In this document: piece by piece, positions 18,365 to 27,068 of the stretch
Layout: every line of letters begins with the position of its first letter
How positions within the stretch are numbered: position 1 is the first letter of the stretch
Source of the DNA: an uncultured Colwellia sp.
GTDB lineage: Bacteria; Pseudomonadota; Gammaproteobacteria; Enterobacterales; Alteromonadaceae
Reading direction: 5' to 3'
DNA: 64,000 nucleotides
Assembly: GCA_913063325.1 (NCBI GenBank)
Contig: CAJXYE010000009.1
Location: forward strand, 1 to 64,000
Translations under genes and position numbers: made by a program
The notes under the pieces: generated by a model
Told to the model about the DNA's origin: nothing
The model's database searches: none
Seen by the model: only the letters and a program-made list of their open reading frames with translations

Positions 18365-20308
18365 TTAACTGGCTAGTGAAATACAATTTCTACCGCTATT
18401 TTTAGCTTTGTATAACGCAACATCAGCTTCATGGAATATTTGATTAAAGTTTGGCTGGTTTTTTGCTAAATGTGAAATACCAAAGCTTGCCGATATATGA
18501 ACTACCTTGTCACCTAGCATAATATCTTTTATCTCTATCGCTTTTCTGATCCGCTCTGCTATTTCATAAGCCTGTTTTGACGAGGTGTTAGGCAGTATAA
18601 CTAAGAACTCCTCGCCACCAATTCGCCCTAAAATGTCGTTGTTTCTCACATACTCATTGGCGATAAGGGCAATATCTTTTAATGCAATGTCACCTGCAGG
18701 ATGTCCATAGGTATCATTAATCTTTTTAAAGTGGTCGACATCGAAAATGATAATGGCAAAATTTTGTTGGTACTTTTTTGCTTGAGCTAACATGCTTTCA
18801 GCATAGATAAAGGTGTAACGACGGTTAGCCAATTCAGTTAACGCATCGGTATTAGCGAGTTTGTGTAATATTTTACTTGTTTTGCGCTGGCGATAAATAA
18901 AAAATGACAAGCCGATAGAAAAAACTGAAATCGCCGAAATTAATAATACTTGTAATTTTTGTTGTTGTGCGGCGTTCTCAAGGGCAGCTTTATCTAATAA
19001 CTTATCACGCTCTAATACTTGATTTTGAAGAAGTGCTTGGTCAGTATCAAACATGACTTTATATTTTGAGCGTAGTTTTTCACGTTCTGTATTTTGGTAG
19101 CTACGAAAAAGCTCATGGGATTTTTTTTGATATTGATAGGCACTTTGGTAATCTTGGTTAAATACGGCAATATCAGTCTTTAGGTCCAATATTTGGCTGT
19201 GCCAAGAAATTCCTTTCTTTTTTTCTAAGGTTGATAGTAGTGTCTCTACTTGTTTTATATTGTCTTGTGCTAAGGCAATGTTTTTACCTGAAAAGGCAAT
19301 TAATGCACTAAGAATTAAATCATCAATTTGAGTTACTACACTCTTAGAGTTAATATGTACTTCTTGGTATAAAGCAAAGTAATGGCGGGCCTTAACGTTT
19401 TGGTTTTTTTGGTGATAAGCTTTAGCTAAACCTAAATAACCGACGTCTATCAAGCTCTCTTGTCCTTCTTTTTTTGATAGCTCGATAACGCGTTGATAAG
19501 AGTTAATAGCACTATCTAACTCTTTCATTGCCATATAATTTTGAGCTTGTGTGTTATGGGCAAAAAGTTCATCAAAGTAATATTTATGTTGGTTAAAGTA
19601 ATGTATAGCTTCTTTTGCCAAGCTAATTGCTTTGTCATTATCATACATATAGGAATATGATCTGGACATCTGTATTTTTAAATAAGCGAGTGCTAATCCA
19701 TCACCCAATTCCTTAAGGTGTAAGTAGGCTTGATGATAGTATTTTATTGCTTCGCTATCGTTATGGCTATTCGAATATGAATTAGCAATAAAGCTATAAG
19801 ATTCACCTAATAATTTTTTATTTTCGGTGGCTTTTGCATTTTTTTCTGCTTGTAAAAATAACGCCATTGCATCCTTGGTTTTACCTAGTTCATCCAATAC
19901 GCCACCATGAGTAAGTAATAATGATATGCCATCATGACTGGTTAGGTCCGGGGATAATGCATAGAACTGTTCGATATGCTGGAGGCTTTTTTCTAGATCG
20001 GCTAAATCAAATTGATATTCTGCTAACCTCGAAAATAATGCTGCTTTAGCCGAAGGTGTTAATTCGTTGTGGTGCTGATTAAGTAGATTTTGGGTGAATT
20101 CAAGTGCAAGAAGCGGATTTTTATCATTAAGTTTATCTGCTTTCTCAAGTGATTCTTGCAGCCAAGCAGGGTGTACGGTTAATGCGACACATTGCGCGCT
20201 AATAACAAACAGGAACGCGAATAGAAAAGCGAGGGTGAAATTGAGCCGCTTAAAGGGGGGGGCGGATAACCTTTTGTTTTTATTTTGAAAACTAGTTCGG
20301 TTACTCAT
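18365..20308 (-). CDS. TPR-containing diguanylate cyclase
   Basis: A 647-residue enzyme that makes c-di-GMP. After an N-terminal signal/anchor (FTLAFLFAFLFVISAQCVA) comes a long periplasmic TPR region (about residues 50-430). A coiled coil, a transmembrane helix (LQVLLISAISVFSIGLSFFIYR) and a cytoplasmic GGDEF domain follow. The active site is GGEEF, preceded at the canonical five-residue distance by an I-site RNND, so product inhibition is expected; FDVDHFKKINDTYGHPAGD is intact. The periplasmic TPR array suggests sensing through a protein partner or peptide. It is monocistronic. Confidence 0.88.
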   Translation of the reverse strand: MSNRTSFQNKNKRLSAPPFKRLNFTLAFLFAFLFVISAQCVALTVHPAWLQESLEKADKLNDKNPLLALEFTQNLLNQHHNELTPSAKAALFSRLAEYQFDLADLEKSLQHIEQFYALSPDLTSHDGISLLLTHGGVLDELGKTKDAMALFLQAEKNAKATENKKLLGESYSFIANSYSNSHNDSEAIKYYHQAYLHLKELGDGLALAYLKIQMSRSYSYMYDNDKAISLAKEAIHYFNQHKYYFDELFAHNTQAQNYMAMKELDSAINSYQRVIELSKKEGQESLIDVGYLGLAKAYHQKNQNVKARHYFALYQEVHINSKSVVTQIDDLILSALIAFSGKNIALAQDNIKQVETLLSTLEKKKGISWHSQILDLKTDIAVFNQDYQSAYQYQKKSHELFRSYQNTEREKLRSKYKVMFDTDQALLQNQVLERDKLLDKAALENAAQQQKLQVLLISAISVFSIGLSFFIYRQRKTSKILHKLANTDALTELANRRYTFIYAESMLAQAKKYQQNFAIIIFDVDHFKKINDTYGHPAGDIALKDIALIANEYVRNNDILGRIGGEEFLVILPNTSSKQAYEIAERIRKAIEIKDIMLGDKVVHISASFGISHLAKNQPNFNQIFHEADVALYKAKNSGRNCISLAS

Positions 20309-20544
20309 TGGCTCTCCTTACTTTAGTCATACTGTGAATCGCTTAAGGTATATTAAGCTGCTAAAACCTAGTCTAGCTTAGGAGTTATGTTCATGGTAGT
20401 TAATATGTATGATTCGCTGAAATTATAAACGTCTTTTTAAATCTGAATTTCCACAGGAAATAGTAATGATTTCATATGCATTACCTCCATACGTTCAGAA
20501 CACTGTGTACAAGTATCGTCAACATCATTATAAAATGGCATAAC

Positions 20545-20558
20545 TTGATCAATATCAA
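20545..20558 (+). promoter_or_regulatory. FNR-type palindrome upstream of feoAB
   Basis: TTGATCAATATCAA is a perfect TTGAT-N4-ATCAA site about 130 bases before the feoA ATG. FNR activation of feoAB under low oxygen is established in E. coli, so the context supports the call. Confidence 0.75.
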
Positions 20559-20613
20559 GTGCGCAGAACAGCTTTTACTTTTGTATTTGCGGACTAAATG
20601 CTATTATCTAAAT

Positions 20614-20632
20614 AATAGTAATTCTCATTATC
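20614..20632 (+). promoter_or_regulatory. Fur box upstream of feoAB
   Basis: AATAGTAATTCTCATTATC matches the 19-bp Fur consensus at 14 positions by eye. It lies 50 bases before feoA, where repression by Fe-Fur would block transcription. Confidence 0.7.
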
Positions 20633-20682
20633 TCTTAGGTTTAAAGTTTGAGTGTAATGAATTAGTTTTTTGGACCTATATC

Positions 20683-20904
20683 ATGACCCTAGCCGAACTT
20701 CCCCTGAATAAACCTGCAAAAATTAGCGCATTACCAAAAGATGAAGCTATTGCTGCTCAATTAATTGAGCAAGGCTTTACGCTCAGATCACATGTATCGT
20801 TAGCACATAAGGCTCCGTTCAACGGGCCGATGGCATTTCGTTTACACAATACTAAGATCAGTATTCAACGTACTATCGCAGCACAAATTGGCGTTAGTCT
20901 TTAA
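20683..20904 (+). CDS. feoA: Ferrous iron transport protein A
   Basis: A 73-residue SH3-like cytoplasmic protein that assists FeoB. MTLAELPLNKPAKI, LIEQGFTLRSHVSL, FNGPMAFRLHNTKISIQRTIAAQI fit the family. The frame is open further upstream, but the family start is the ATG at 20683; the extra upstream codons overlap the Fur box region and make no sense as protein. feoB follows after 72 bases. No feoC is visible. Confidence 0.9.
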   Translation: MTLAELPLNKPAKISALPKDEAIAAQLIEQGFTLRSHVSLAHKAPFNGPMAFRLHNTKISIQRTIAAQIGVSL

Positions 20905-20976
20905 TTGGTTGGTTAAATCATAAATTAATTAACCAGCTGATGTATTTATAACAAGTAACCACAAAAGAATCTTTCC

Positions 20977-23175
20977 GTGAAACAATCAAAACATTTCGCA
21001 CTGGTTGGTTTTGCCAACTCAGGCAAAAGCACTTTATTTAACCTGTTATTATCCGATAACCCAAGTAAGAAAAAGCAAAGTAAGCAAAACGTAGGTAATT
21101 GGTCAGGTGTGACGGTTGCTGCCAAAAAAACAAGCTTTACTCTAAATGAGCAGTTGGCTTATTTATCTGATCTCCCTGGTTTAAGTTCATTGGAACGCCA
21201 TGCAGAGCAAGGTAAAGATCTAACTATATCCCAATCATTTTTACAAGATAATGACATTGATTGTTTAGTCAATGTTGTGGATATTAATCAGCTGAGTCGC
21301 CAACTTTATTTAACCAGCCAGTTATTAGAGTTGGGCGTACCTATGATAGTGGTACTGAATAAAACCGACCGACAAAAAAATATAGATATTGATGTATCAC
21401 AGTTAGCGGTAGAATTAGGTTGTCCTGTTATTGCCATTAGTGCACAACAGGATAGCGCCTTAGTAAAAGTTCAACAGGCATTGGCTCAAATGACAGCTGA
21501 TATATCTGCCAATCATCAAAAAGTCGTAGATAGTGTTCGTTTAGCGGAAAGCCAAGTGCAATCACCACAGTCCAAGAAAAATCTCAAAGCAATGCAAGCT
21601 CGTTATGACTATATTACCGATATGCTGGCGAGAGTCAGTAGTGTTGATGCGACTAATGCTGCTTTTGCTAATCCTGCAGGTCGTAATAAACCATTTTCGG
21701 AAAGAATAGATAATATCGTATTACATCCATTAATGGGTGTTCCGATATTTCTTGGCGTGATGTATTTACTCTTTATGTTTGCCATTAATGTCGGTAGTGC
21801 CTTTATCGACTTATTCGATATTCTTAGTGGCACTCTCTTTGTTGCTTACCCGTTGCATTTTCTTGCCCCGTTAGATTTACCGCAATGGCTCCTGACTATT
21901 GTTGAGGGTTTTGGTAGTGGTATACAAACAGTAGCGACTTTTATACCGGTCATAGCCTGTTTATTTATCGGCTTATCACTCTTGGAAAGTTCAGGGTATT
22001 TAGCGCGCGCCGCTTTTGTTGTCGACAGCGTAATGCAAAAAATTGGCTTACCCGGTAAAGCTTTTGTGCCTTTGATTGTCGGTTTTGGTTGTACTGTTCC
22101 GGCAGTCATGTCAGCACGAATTCTTGATAGTGAGCGAGAACGCATTACCACAGTAATGATGTCGCCCTTTATGTCATGTGGCGCAAGATTACCTGTTTAC
22201 GCACTTTTTGCCGCGGCATTTTTTCCTGATAATGGTCAAAACTTAGTGTTTTTATTATATTTAGTGGGCATTGCCGCGGCGATATTTACCGGCTTCTTAT
22301 TAAAGAAAACGGTATTGTCAGGCACTGCATCATTAAACATAATGGAATTACCTAATTATGAGATGCCAAAAATTCGCGATCTAAGCAAGCGAGTTTGGCA
22401 GCGCACTAGTGGATTTGTTACCGGTGCAGGTAAAACCATAGTGATTGTGGTGTGTTTATTGAACTTTTTCAACTCTATTGGCACTGACGGCCAGTTTGGT
22501 AATCAAGACAGTGAAAATTCGGTATTGAGCCAAGGTGCAAAAGTAGTTATGCCGTTATTGGCGCCTATGGGCGTTCAAGAAGATAACTGGCAAGCTGGTG
22601 TCGGCATTATCACCGGAATCTTTGCTAAGGAAGTGCTAGTTGCCACCTTTAATAATTTATACTCACCTCATGCAGGAGAGGATGAAGCTGAGCCATCGTT
22701 ATCACAAAGTTGGCAGGATGCTAGTGATAGCATTAAAGAAAATTTATTAGGTATAGCTCCTGATGATCCTCTAGGCATTAGCGTTGGTGAAATCAGTGAT
22801 TTAAACCTTGCAGCTCAAGAGCAAGGAGTTGAATTAACTACATACCAGCGCATGCAATTAGCATTTGTTAGCCAATTAGGCGCTTTTAGCTATTTGTTGT
22901 TTATCTTACTTTATACTCCTTGCGTTGCTGCAATGGGCGCAATTAAAAATGAAGTAGGCAGTCGTTGGGCAGGGTTTGCCGCGATTTGGAGCTTTACCTT
23001 TGCATACTTGGTCGCAACCTTATGTTATCAAATAGGTACGCTTTTGGTGACACCTGTTAGTTCTAGTATCACCATTGCTCTTGCATTATTAACCTTTGTA
23101 TTGATTTATTTTTGGCTTAAGCATAAAGGTAAACGTGTGTTAACAATTCCTGTTAGAGTCAGTTATTCTTCTTAG
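20977..23175 (+). CDS. feoB: Ferrous iron transporter B
   Basis: A 732-residue inner-membrane Fe2+ transporter with a cytoplasmic GTPase domain. The G motifs are GFANSGKST (G1, residues 11-19), DLPG (G3) and NKTD (G4). A helical regulatory spacer to about residue 230 and a membrane region with two Gate domains follow; conserved sequences are GFGCTVPAVMSARIL, MSPFMSCGARLPVY and FAKEVLVATFNNLY. The start is GTG at 20977, which places the G1 motif at the normal distance. It is likely co-transcribed with feoA under FNR- and Fur-type control. Confidence 0.95.
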   Translation: MKQSKHFALVGFANSGKSTLFNLLLSDNPSKKKQSKQNVGNWSGVTVAAKKTSFTLNEQLAYLSDLPGLSSLERHAEQGKDLTISQSFLQDNDIDCLVNVVDINQLSRQLYLTSQLLELGVPMIVVLNKTDRQKNIDIDVSQLAVELGCPVIAISAQQDSALVKVQQALAQMTADISANHQKVVDSVRLAESQVQSPQSKKNLKAMQARYDYITDMLARVSSVDATNAAFANPAGRNKPFSERIDNIVLHPLMGVPIFLGVMYLLFMFAINVGSAFIDLFDILSGTLFVAYPLHFLAPLDLPQWLLTIVEGFGSGIQTVATFIPVIACLFIGLSLLESSGYLARAAFVVDSVMQKIGLPGKAFVPLIVGFGCTVPAVMSARILDSERERITTVMMSPFMSCGARLPVYALFAAAFFPDNGQNLVFLLYLVGIAAAIFTGFLLKKTVLSGTASLNIMELPNYEMPKIRDLSKRVWQRTSGFVTGAGKTIVIVVCLLNFFNSIGTDGQFGNQDSENSVLSQGAKVVMPLLAPMGVQEDNWQAGVGIITGIFAKEVLVATFNNLYSPHAGEDEAEPSLSQSWQDASDSIKENLLGIAPDDPLGISVGEISDLNLAAQEQGVELTTYQRMQLAFVSQLGAFSYLLFILLYTPCVAAMGAIKNEVGSRWAGFAAIWSFTFAYLVATLCYQIGTLLVTPVSSSITIALALLTFVLIYFWLKHKGKRVLTIPVRVSYSS

Positions 23176-23235
23176 CTATTCTTGGTAGTAACTCGTTATA
23201 ACCATTCTATTTTTTATTGGTATAAATAAGATGGG

Positions 23236-23500
23236 TATACCCGTTACCATTCAAAGTGCGGGTTTTCAGTGGGAATTAAAAACGATTTAGGCAAGGCATT
23301 AAGTTTAGATAATGGTTATTCCATTTTTAAATTTAATTACGTAGTATAAATCATTTTTAAACCCATCGAAGAAGCGCTTGAGCAACATTACTTCATCGTT
23401 GCTGTGACTTAAAATGGAATAACCATTCTTTTATCACAGCGCCTTGAATTAAAATTGCTCACGCACTCTGAAACATGCATCTTGAATGGTGACGGGTATA
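23236..23500. repeat. Long inverted-repeat element, copy A
   Basis: A 265-bp non-coding element. Its ends are near-identical inverted repeats of about 33 bases: the left begins TATACCCGTTACCATTCAA and the right, read inverted, TATACCCGTCACCATTCAA. A nested perfect inverted repeat AATGGTTATTCCATTTT lies near 23312 and 23410. It carries no credible open frame. It resembles copy B at 25316-25633 in ends, nested repeat and size, and looks like a MITE-type non-autonomous mobile repeat. It fills the gap between feoB and the deacetylase gene. Confidence 0.7.
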
Positions 23501-23568
23501 ATCACTTGCTTAGCAATAATAATCCACGTAATTTAATCGCTAAGTAGGGAATAACTTAGGGTTAGATT

Positions 23569-25208
23569 ATGTGGTTTTTAGGTCAACTTTTTCAAACGGA
23601 TAAGCAAGCAGACTCTGTACGCTCATTGATTTTATCTTGCAGCCCCTTATTGGCAGCCTTCATACTGTCGGGCTGCGGTGGAGCTAGTGATGCTTCTCAG
23701 GATGAAGTGATAGGCAAAGTCATTGATGAAATTATTATTCAGCCTACCATTGAGCAGAGTACGAACTTTGCCGATGAAAATTATACTTTACTTGCCTTAA
23801 ATGGTTATGAGTATTCAGGACTGCAAGTCTACTGGCCAGCTAATAACGATATCCCTGCAGCACAACAAGCAAGTTTGAAGTTACTAATCCCCAAATTAAA
23901 TAAACTCTTCACTGAGCAAAATTTTGCCTTTAGCCAACCATTACCTTCAGGTGCGCCACCTCTTTATAAAAAATAGTTTTCAGCCCGCTATCTCCAGCAG
24001 TCGATGATGTGGATGTTGGTGAACTTAGTTTTTCATTTCCCGATGATAACGCCATTATTGTTATGCTCGATGTTGATAGCATCCTTGATAATGCTAACCT
24101 CAATACCTTATTAATAGAATTAACCAATACAATTTATCAAAGTGAACGTCTTAAGTACCAAGATGAAAATAGCGTATTAGATCGCTTAGTTTCTCGTGGT
24201 TTAGTTTTACACTTTTTACAGCAAAACTTAGCTGCGAATGAATTCTCTATTGTTGTCGACATTGATTCATCAGCGTTATCGATCGCTTTAGTACAAGTTA
24301 AAGCTGAGCTAGGTGATAGTGGATCTTTAGACGACTGGTTTACTAAAGAACGATTGAGTGAACAAACTAAAGCCAATGCGGTAGGATATTATTTAGCGGC
24401 ACAACACTTTTCATTTTATAGTGGTAGTGATGCAGCTAATAGCTTTGCTGTTAATAGTGAGCTATTTTCACCTTGGCTAGATAAAGCGAATAATACGGAG
24501 AAAAAGTCAGAGCAATATGTGAGAACTGGCAATGTGCCAGATCAAATTGCCATTGAAGAGTTGGCCAGACAAGCCAATTTATACCAAGGTAGTTATTTTA
24601 TTGAAGGCTTAAACCATGAAAAGTTCATTGCTTTGTCTTTTGATGATGGTCCCTCACAATACACTACAGAAATTTTAGATGTGCTTGAGCAGGCGGAAGT
24701 GCCAGCAAGTTTTTTTTGGCAAGGAAAAAGCTTAGCAGTCTATCAAGCTGTTATTGAGCGGGCCATAGCTGCAGGTCATACCGTGGCTAATCATAGCTGG
24801 AATCATGCTAACGGCATGAGCTATAACGGCGACGAATTGTGGCAACAACAAGTTTCTCCTACCAATGATGAATTTCAACAATTATTTAAACTTACGCCGA
24901 GATTTTATCGACCCCCTTACGGTGAAATTACCGATAAACAAATTGAATATTTAGCCGCCAAGGGCATGAAAGTATTGCTTTGGTCTGTAGACTCAAGAGA
25001 TTGGAATCCAGCATTAAATAGTGTTGACAATATTGAAAGTGCTCTGATAAATAACCAGCATGAAGAGGTGATTACCTTGATGCATGATGCTGGTGGAAAT
25101 AGACAAAATACTGTCGATTCATTACCTGCAATTATTGAGCATTATAAAGGCCAAGGTTATCGTTTTGTTAATCTTGAAACCTTATTGGGCATCAGTGATA
25201 AGCAATAA
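23569..25208 (+). pseudogene. Polysaccharide deacetylase lipoprotein, frameshifted
   Basis: A secreted NodB-type carbohydrate deacetylase split by one frameshift. The first part (23569-23976) has a lipobox (AAFILSGC) and runs to PPLYKK, then TAG. The second frame resumes with IVFSPLSPAVDDVDVGELSF and contains the whole catalytic domain: metal motif SFDDGPS, HSWNH, RPPYGE and a C-terminal LMHDAGG. Adding one base to the AAAAAA run at 23968-23973 joins them into 546 residues. Between lipobox and enzyme lies a domain of about 300 residues that I do not recognise. The TAAAAAA context is not a good ribosomal slippery site, so mutation, RNA polymerase slippage or a sequencing error are likelier. 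Inverted-repeat elements flank the gene on both sides. Confidence 0.8.
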
Positions 25209-25315
25209 TCATTGCGTTATCTCATAGGATTTAGTCACAAACTACTAACGATTAAATCATGGTTGAAATGGAAATCTTAGTCAGATGACTCATACTTATT
25301 GTGTTAAAAGCTATG

Positions 25316-25633
25316 TATATACCCGTTCCACCTGAAGATGCAGGATTCAACTGGAATTATAAACGCCTTTAGCCAAGGCATTGATTGAAGAGAATGGTTG
25401 TTCAGGAGAATAAGCTCCTGCATTCTCTAAGAAGCTACATCCGTGTAGCGTCCTTGTCGAAATCAATAACGTAGCATAAAGCGTTTATAAACCAGCCCTT
25501 GGGGGAAAACTGAGCAAAACATACTAGTCGTTACATTTGTTTTTAAGGGAACAACCATTAACAAAAAATGTGCCTCGATTATGATTCGCTCAGGTTTCCT
25601 GAAACGAGCATCTTCAAGTGGTACGGGTATATA
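25316..25633. repeat. Long inverted-repeat element, copy B
   Basis: A 318-bp element in the 460-base gap after the deacetylase gene. Ends: TATATACCCGTTCCACCTG at left and, inverted from the right, TATATACCCGTACCACTTG, continuing GAAGATGC in both. A nested AATGGTTGTTC/GAACAACCATT pair corresponds to that of copy A. The middle has a GCTACA/TGTAGC hairpin. It is clearly related to copy A but diverged. The rest of the gap shows nothing else. Confidence 0.7.
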
Positions 25634-25671
25634 TTAATAAGTATGATTTTTACTTGATTGGAGGATTTATT

Positions 25672-25986
25672 ATGATGATTGCAAAATGGTGTATTGATGC
25701 TAAGTTTGGCCATAAACCAGAAGTCGTTGAATCATTAACTCAGTGGTTTGAAGAAATCGGCTCTCAAATAGGCTGGACTAAAGATAACTCTCGGATTTTA
25801 GTGGGCTCTGTTGGTGCGCTAGAGTCGAGTATTATTTCTGAAATAACAATAGAAAATTTGACTGAGCTCAATGATGCTTGGCAGAAATTAGGTGATATTG
25901 AAGAGCATAAAGCCTGGAGTAAAACGTTAGAGCCCCATGTGGTTTCTGGCACCCCTAAGTGGGAGATTTATCGGATTATTGAGTAG
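25672..25986 (+). CDS. Small hypothetical protein
   Basis: A 104-residue cytosolic protein. The ATG at 25672 has an ideal GGAGG ribosome site eight bases upstream; the frame is open to 25618 but that part lies in the end of the repeat element and is unlikely to be coding. The pattern (strand, long helix HKPEVVESLTQWFEEIG, strands RILVGSVGALESSIISEITIEN, helix, strand PKWEIYRII) resembles small dimeric alpha/beta-barrel (ferredoxin-like) proteins, but I cannot name a family. It lies 32 bases upstream of pfkA and may be in one operon with it. Confidence 0.7.
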   Translation: MMIAKWCIDAKFGHKPEVVESLTQWFEEIGSQIGWTKDNSRILVGSVGALESSIISEITIENLTELNDAWQKLGDIEEHKAWSKTLEPHVVSGTPKWEIYRIIE

Positions 25987-26018
25987 AAAAGTTAAACGCT
26001 AGAGTTGAAAAGGAAGTT

Positions 26019-27044
26019 ATGAGTCTTAAACGTATTGGTATTTTAACGAGTGGTGGTGATGCGCCAGGAATGAACGCGGCTATTCGTGCTGTAGTGCTAG
26101 CAGCTCATCACCATCAAATAGAAGTAATAGGCTTTTATCATGGCTTTAACGGCTTAGTATGTGAAGAGCATATTGTTATGGCTGAATCGTTAACTTTATT
26201 AAAGGTAAGCGGCATCATCCACCTTGGCGGTACACTATTAAGAAGTGCTCGCTGTCAGTTAATGCATGAAGAAAAAGGCTTGAAATTAGCAGCAAAGACG
26301 TTAAATGAGCACAATATCGATGCGTTAGTTGTTATAGGGGGCGATGGTTCTTTTTCTGGCTTGCTGGCGCTTAAACATTATTGGTCGGGGCAGATGATTG
26401 GTATTCCCGGTACGATAGATAATGACTTAGATGGTACTGACTACACCATAGGTTTTGCCACTGCAGTGAATACCGGCATAGAAGCTATTGATAAAATTCG
26501 TGATACCGCTGACGCATTTGAACGGATATTTATTGTTGAATTAATGGGGCGACATAGTGGCCATATTACCTTTAATGTAGGCATTGCTTGTGCGGCTGAG
26601 CAGGTATTGTCATTCGAAAATTTTAGCATTGAAAAACAATCCGAGACCTTACAGCAACTTGCTACTGAAATTGCTGAAGCTAAAGCAGCGTGTCACTCTA
26701 GTTATATTATTGTTATTGCTGAAAACTTATGGCCAGGAGGCGCAATAGAATTAGCTAAACAATTACATCAGCACGCTGATATTGAATGCACACCTTGTAT
26801 ATTAGGCCATATTCAGCGCGGTGGCTCACCTGTTGCTAAAGATCGAATATTAGCAACAAAAATGGGCGTGGCTGCAGTGCAGGCACTTATCGATGGTAAA
26901 TCTCATGTCATGGTGGCAGAGCAAGATAATGCAATGCACCTTATCGCGCTTGATGAGGCTATTAAGCATAAAAAGCTGGTAAGTAAACAACTTATTGATG
27001 CGCAGCAAAATATCTTGGCGTTAACGGCACAAACTCAGTGCTAA
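26019..27044 (+). CDS. pfkA: ATP-dependent 6-phosphofructokinase
   Basis: Phosphorylates fructose 6-phosphate to the 1,6-bisphosphate, the committed step of glycolysis. The N-terminus RIGILTSGGDAPGMNAAIRAVV, the ATP site GGDGSF, the catalytic loop GIPGTIDNDLDGTDYTIGF and MGRHSGHI are intact. GGDGS and the GTIDND form (rather than KTIDND) indicate the ATP-dependent enzyme, not the pyrophosphate one. The 341 residues are slightly longer than E. coli PfkA (320). The gene converges on a histidine kinase gene with a 24-base gap. Confidence 0.93.
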   Translation: MSLKRIGILTSGGDAPGMNAAIRAVVLAAHHHQIEVIGFYHGFNGLVCEEHIVMAESLTLLKVSGIIHLGGTLLRSARCQLMHEEKGLKLAAKTLNEHNIDALVVIGGDGSFSGLLALKHYWSGQMIGIPGTIDNDLDGTDYTIGFATAVNTGIEAIDKIRDTADAFERIFIVELMGRHSGHITFNVGIACAAEQVLSFENFSIEKQSETLQQLATEIAEAKAACHSSYIIVIAENLWPGGAIELAKQLHQHADIECTPCILGHIQRGGSPVAKDRILATKMGVAAVQALIDGKSHVMVAEQDNAMHLIALDEAIKHKKLVSKQLIDAQQNILALTAQTQC

Positions 27045-27050
27045 CGCCAA
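27015..27050. terminator. Possible terminator hairpin overlapping the pfkA stop
   Basis: TTGGCGTTA (27015-27023) pairs with TAACGCCAA (27042-27050) across the end of the gene, with only a loose T-rich stretch after it. It may serve the convergent pair. Confidence 0.45.
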
Positions 27051-27068
27051 AATATTTCGATTTTAGTA

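Noticed and set aside
18179..20475. c-di-GMP riboswitch near the diguanylate cyclase gene
   Set aside because: No conserved riboswitch core or tetraloop-receptor pattern was found in the gaps on either side.
20476..20682. N-terminal extension of FeoA
   Set aside because: The codons cover the FNR and Fur sites and have no family resemblance; FeoA starts at 20683.
24009..25208. Independent deacetylase gene starting at GTG 24009
   Set aside because: No ribosome site there, and the upstream lipobox-bearing frame clearly belongs to the same protein; a one-base frameshift explains it better.
25618..25671. Longer N-terminus of the small gene before pfkA
   Set aside because: These codons fall in the end of the inverted-repeat element, while a strong GGAGG lies before ATG 25672.
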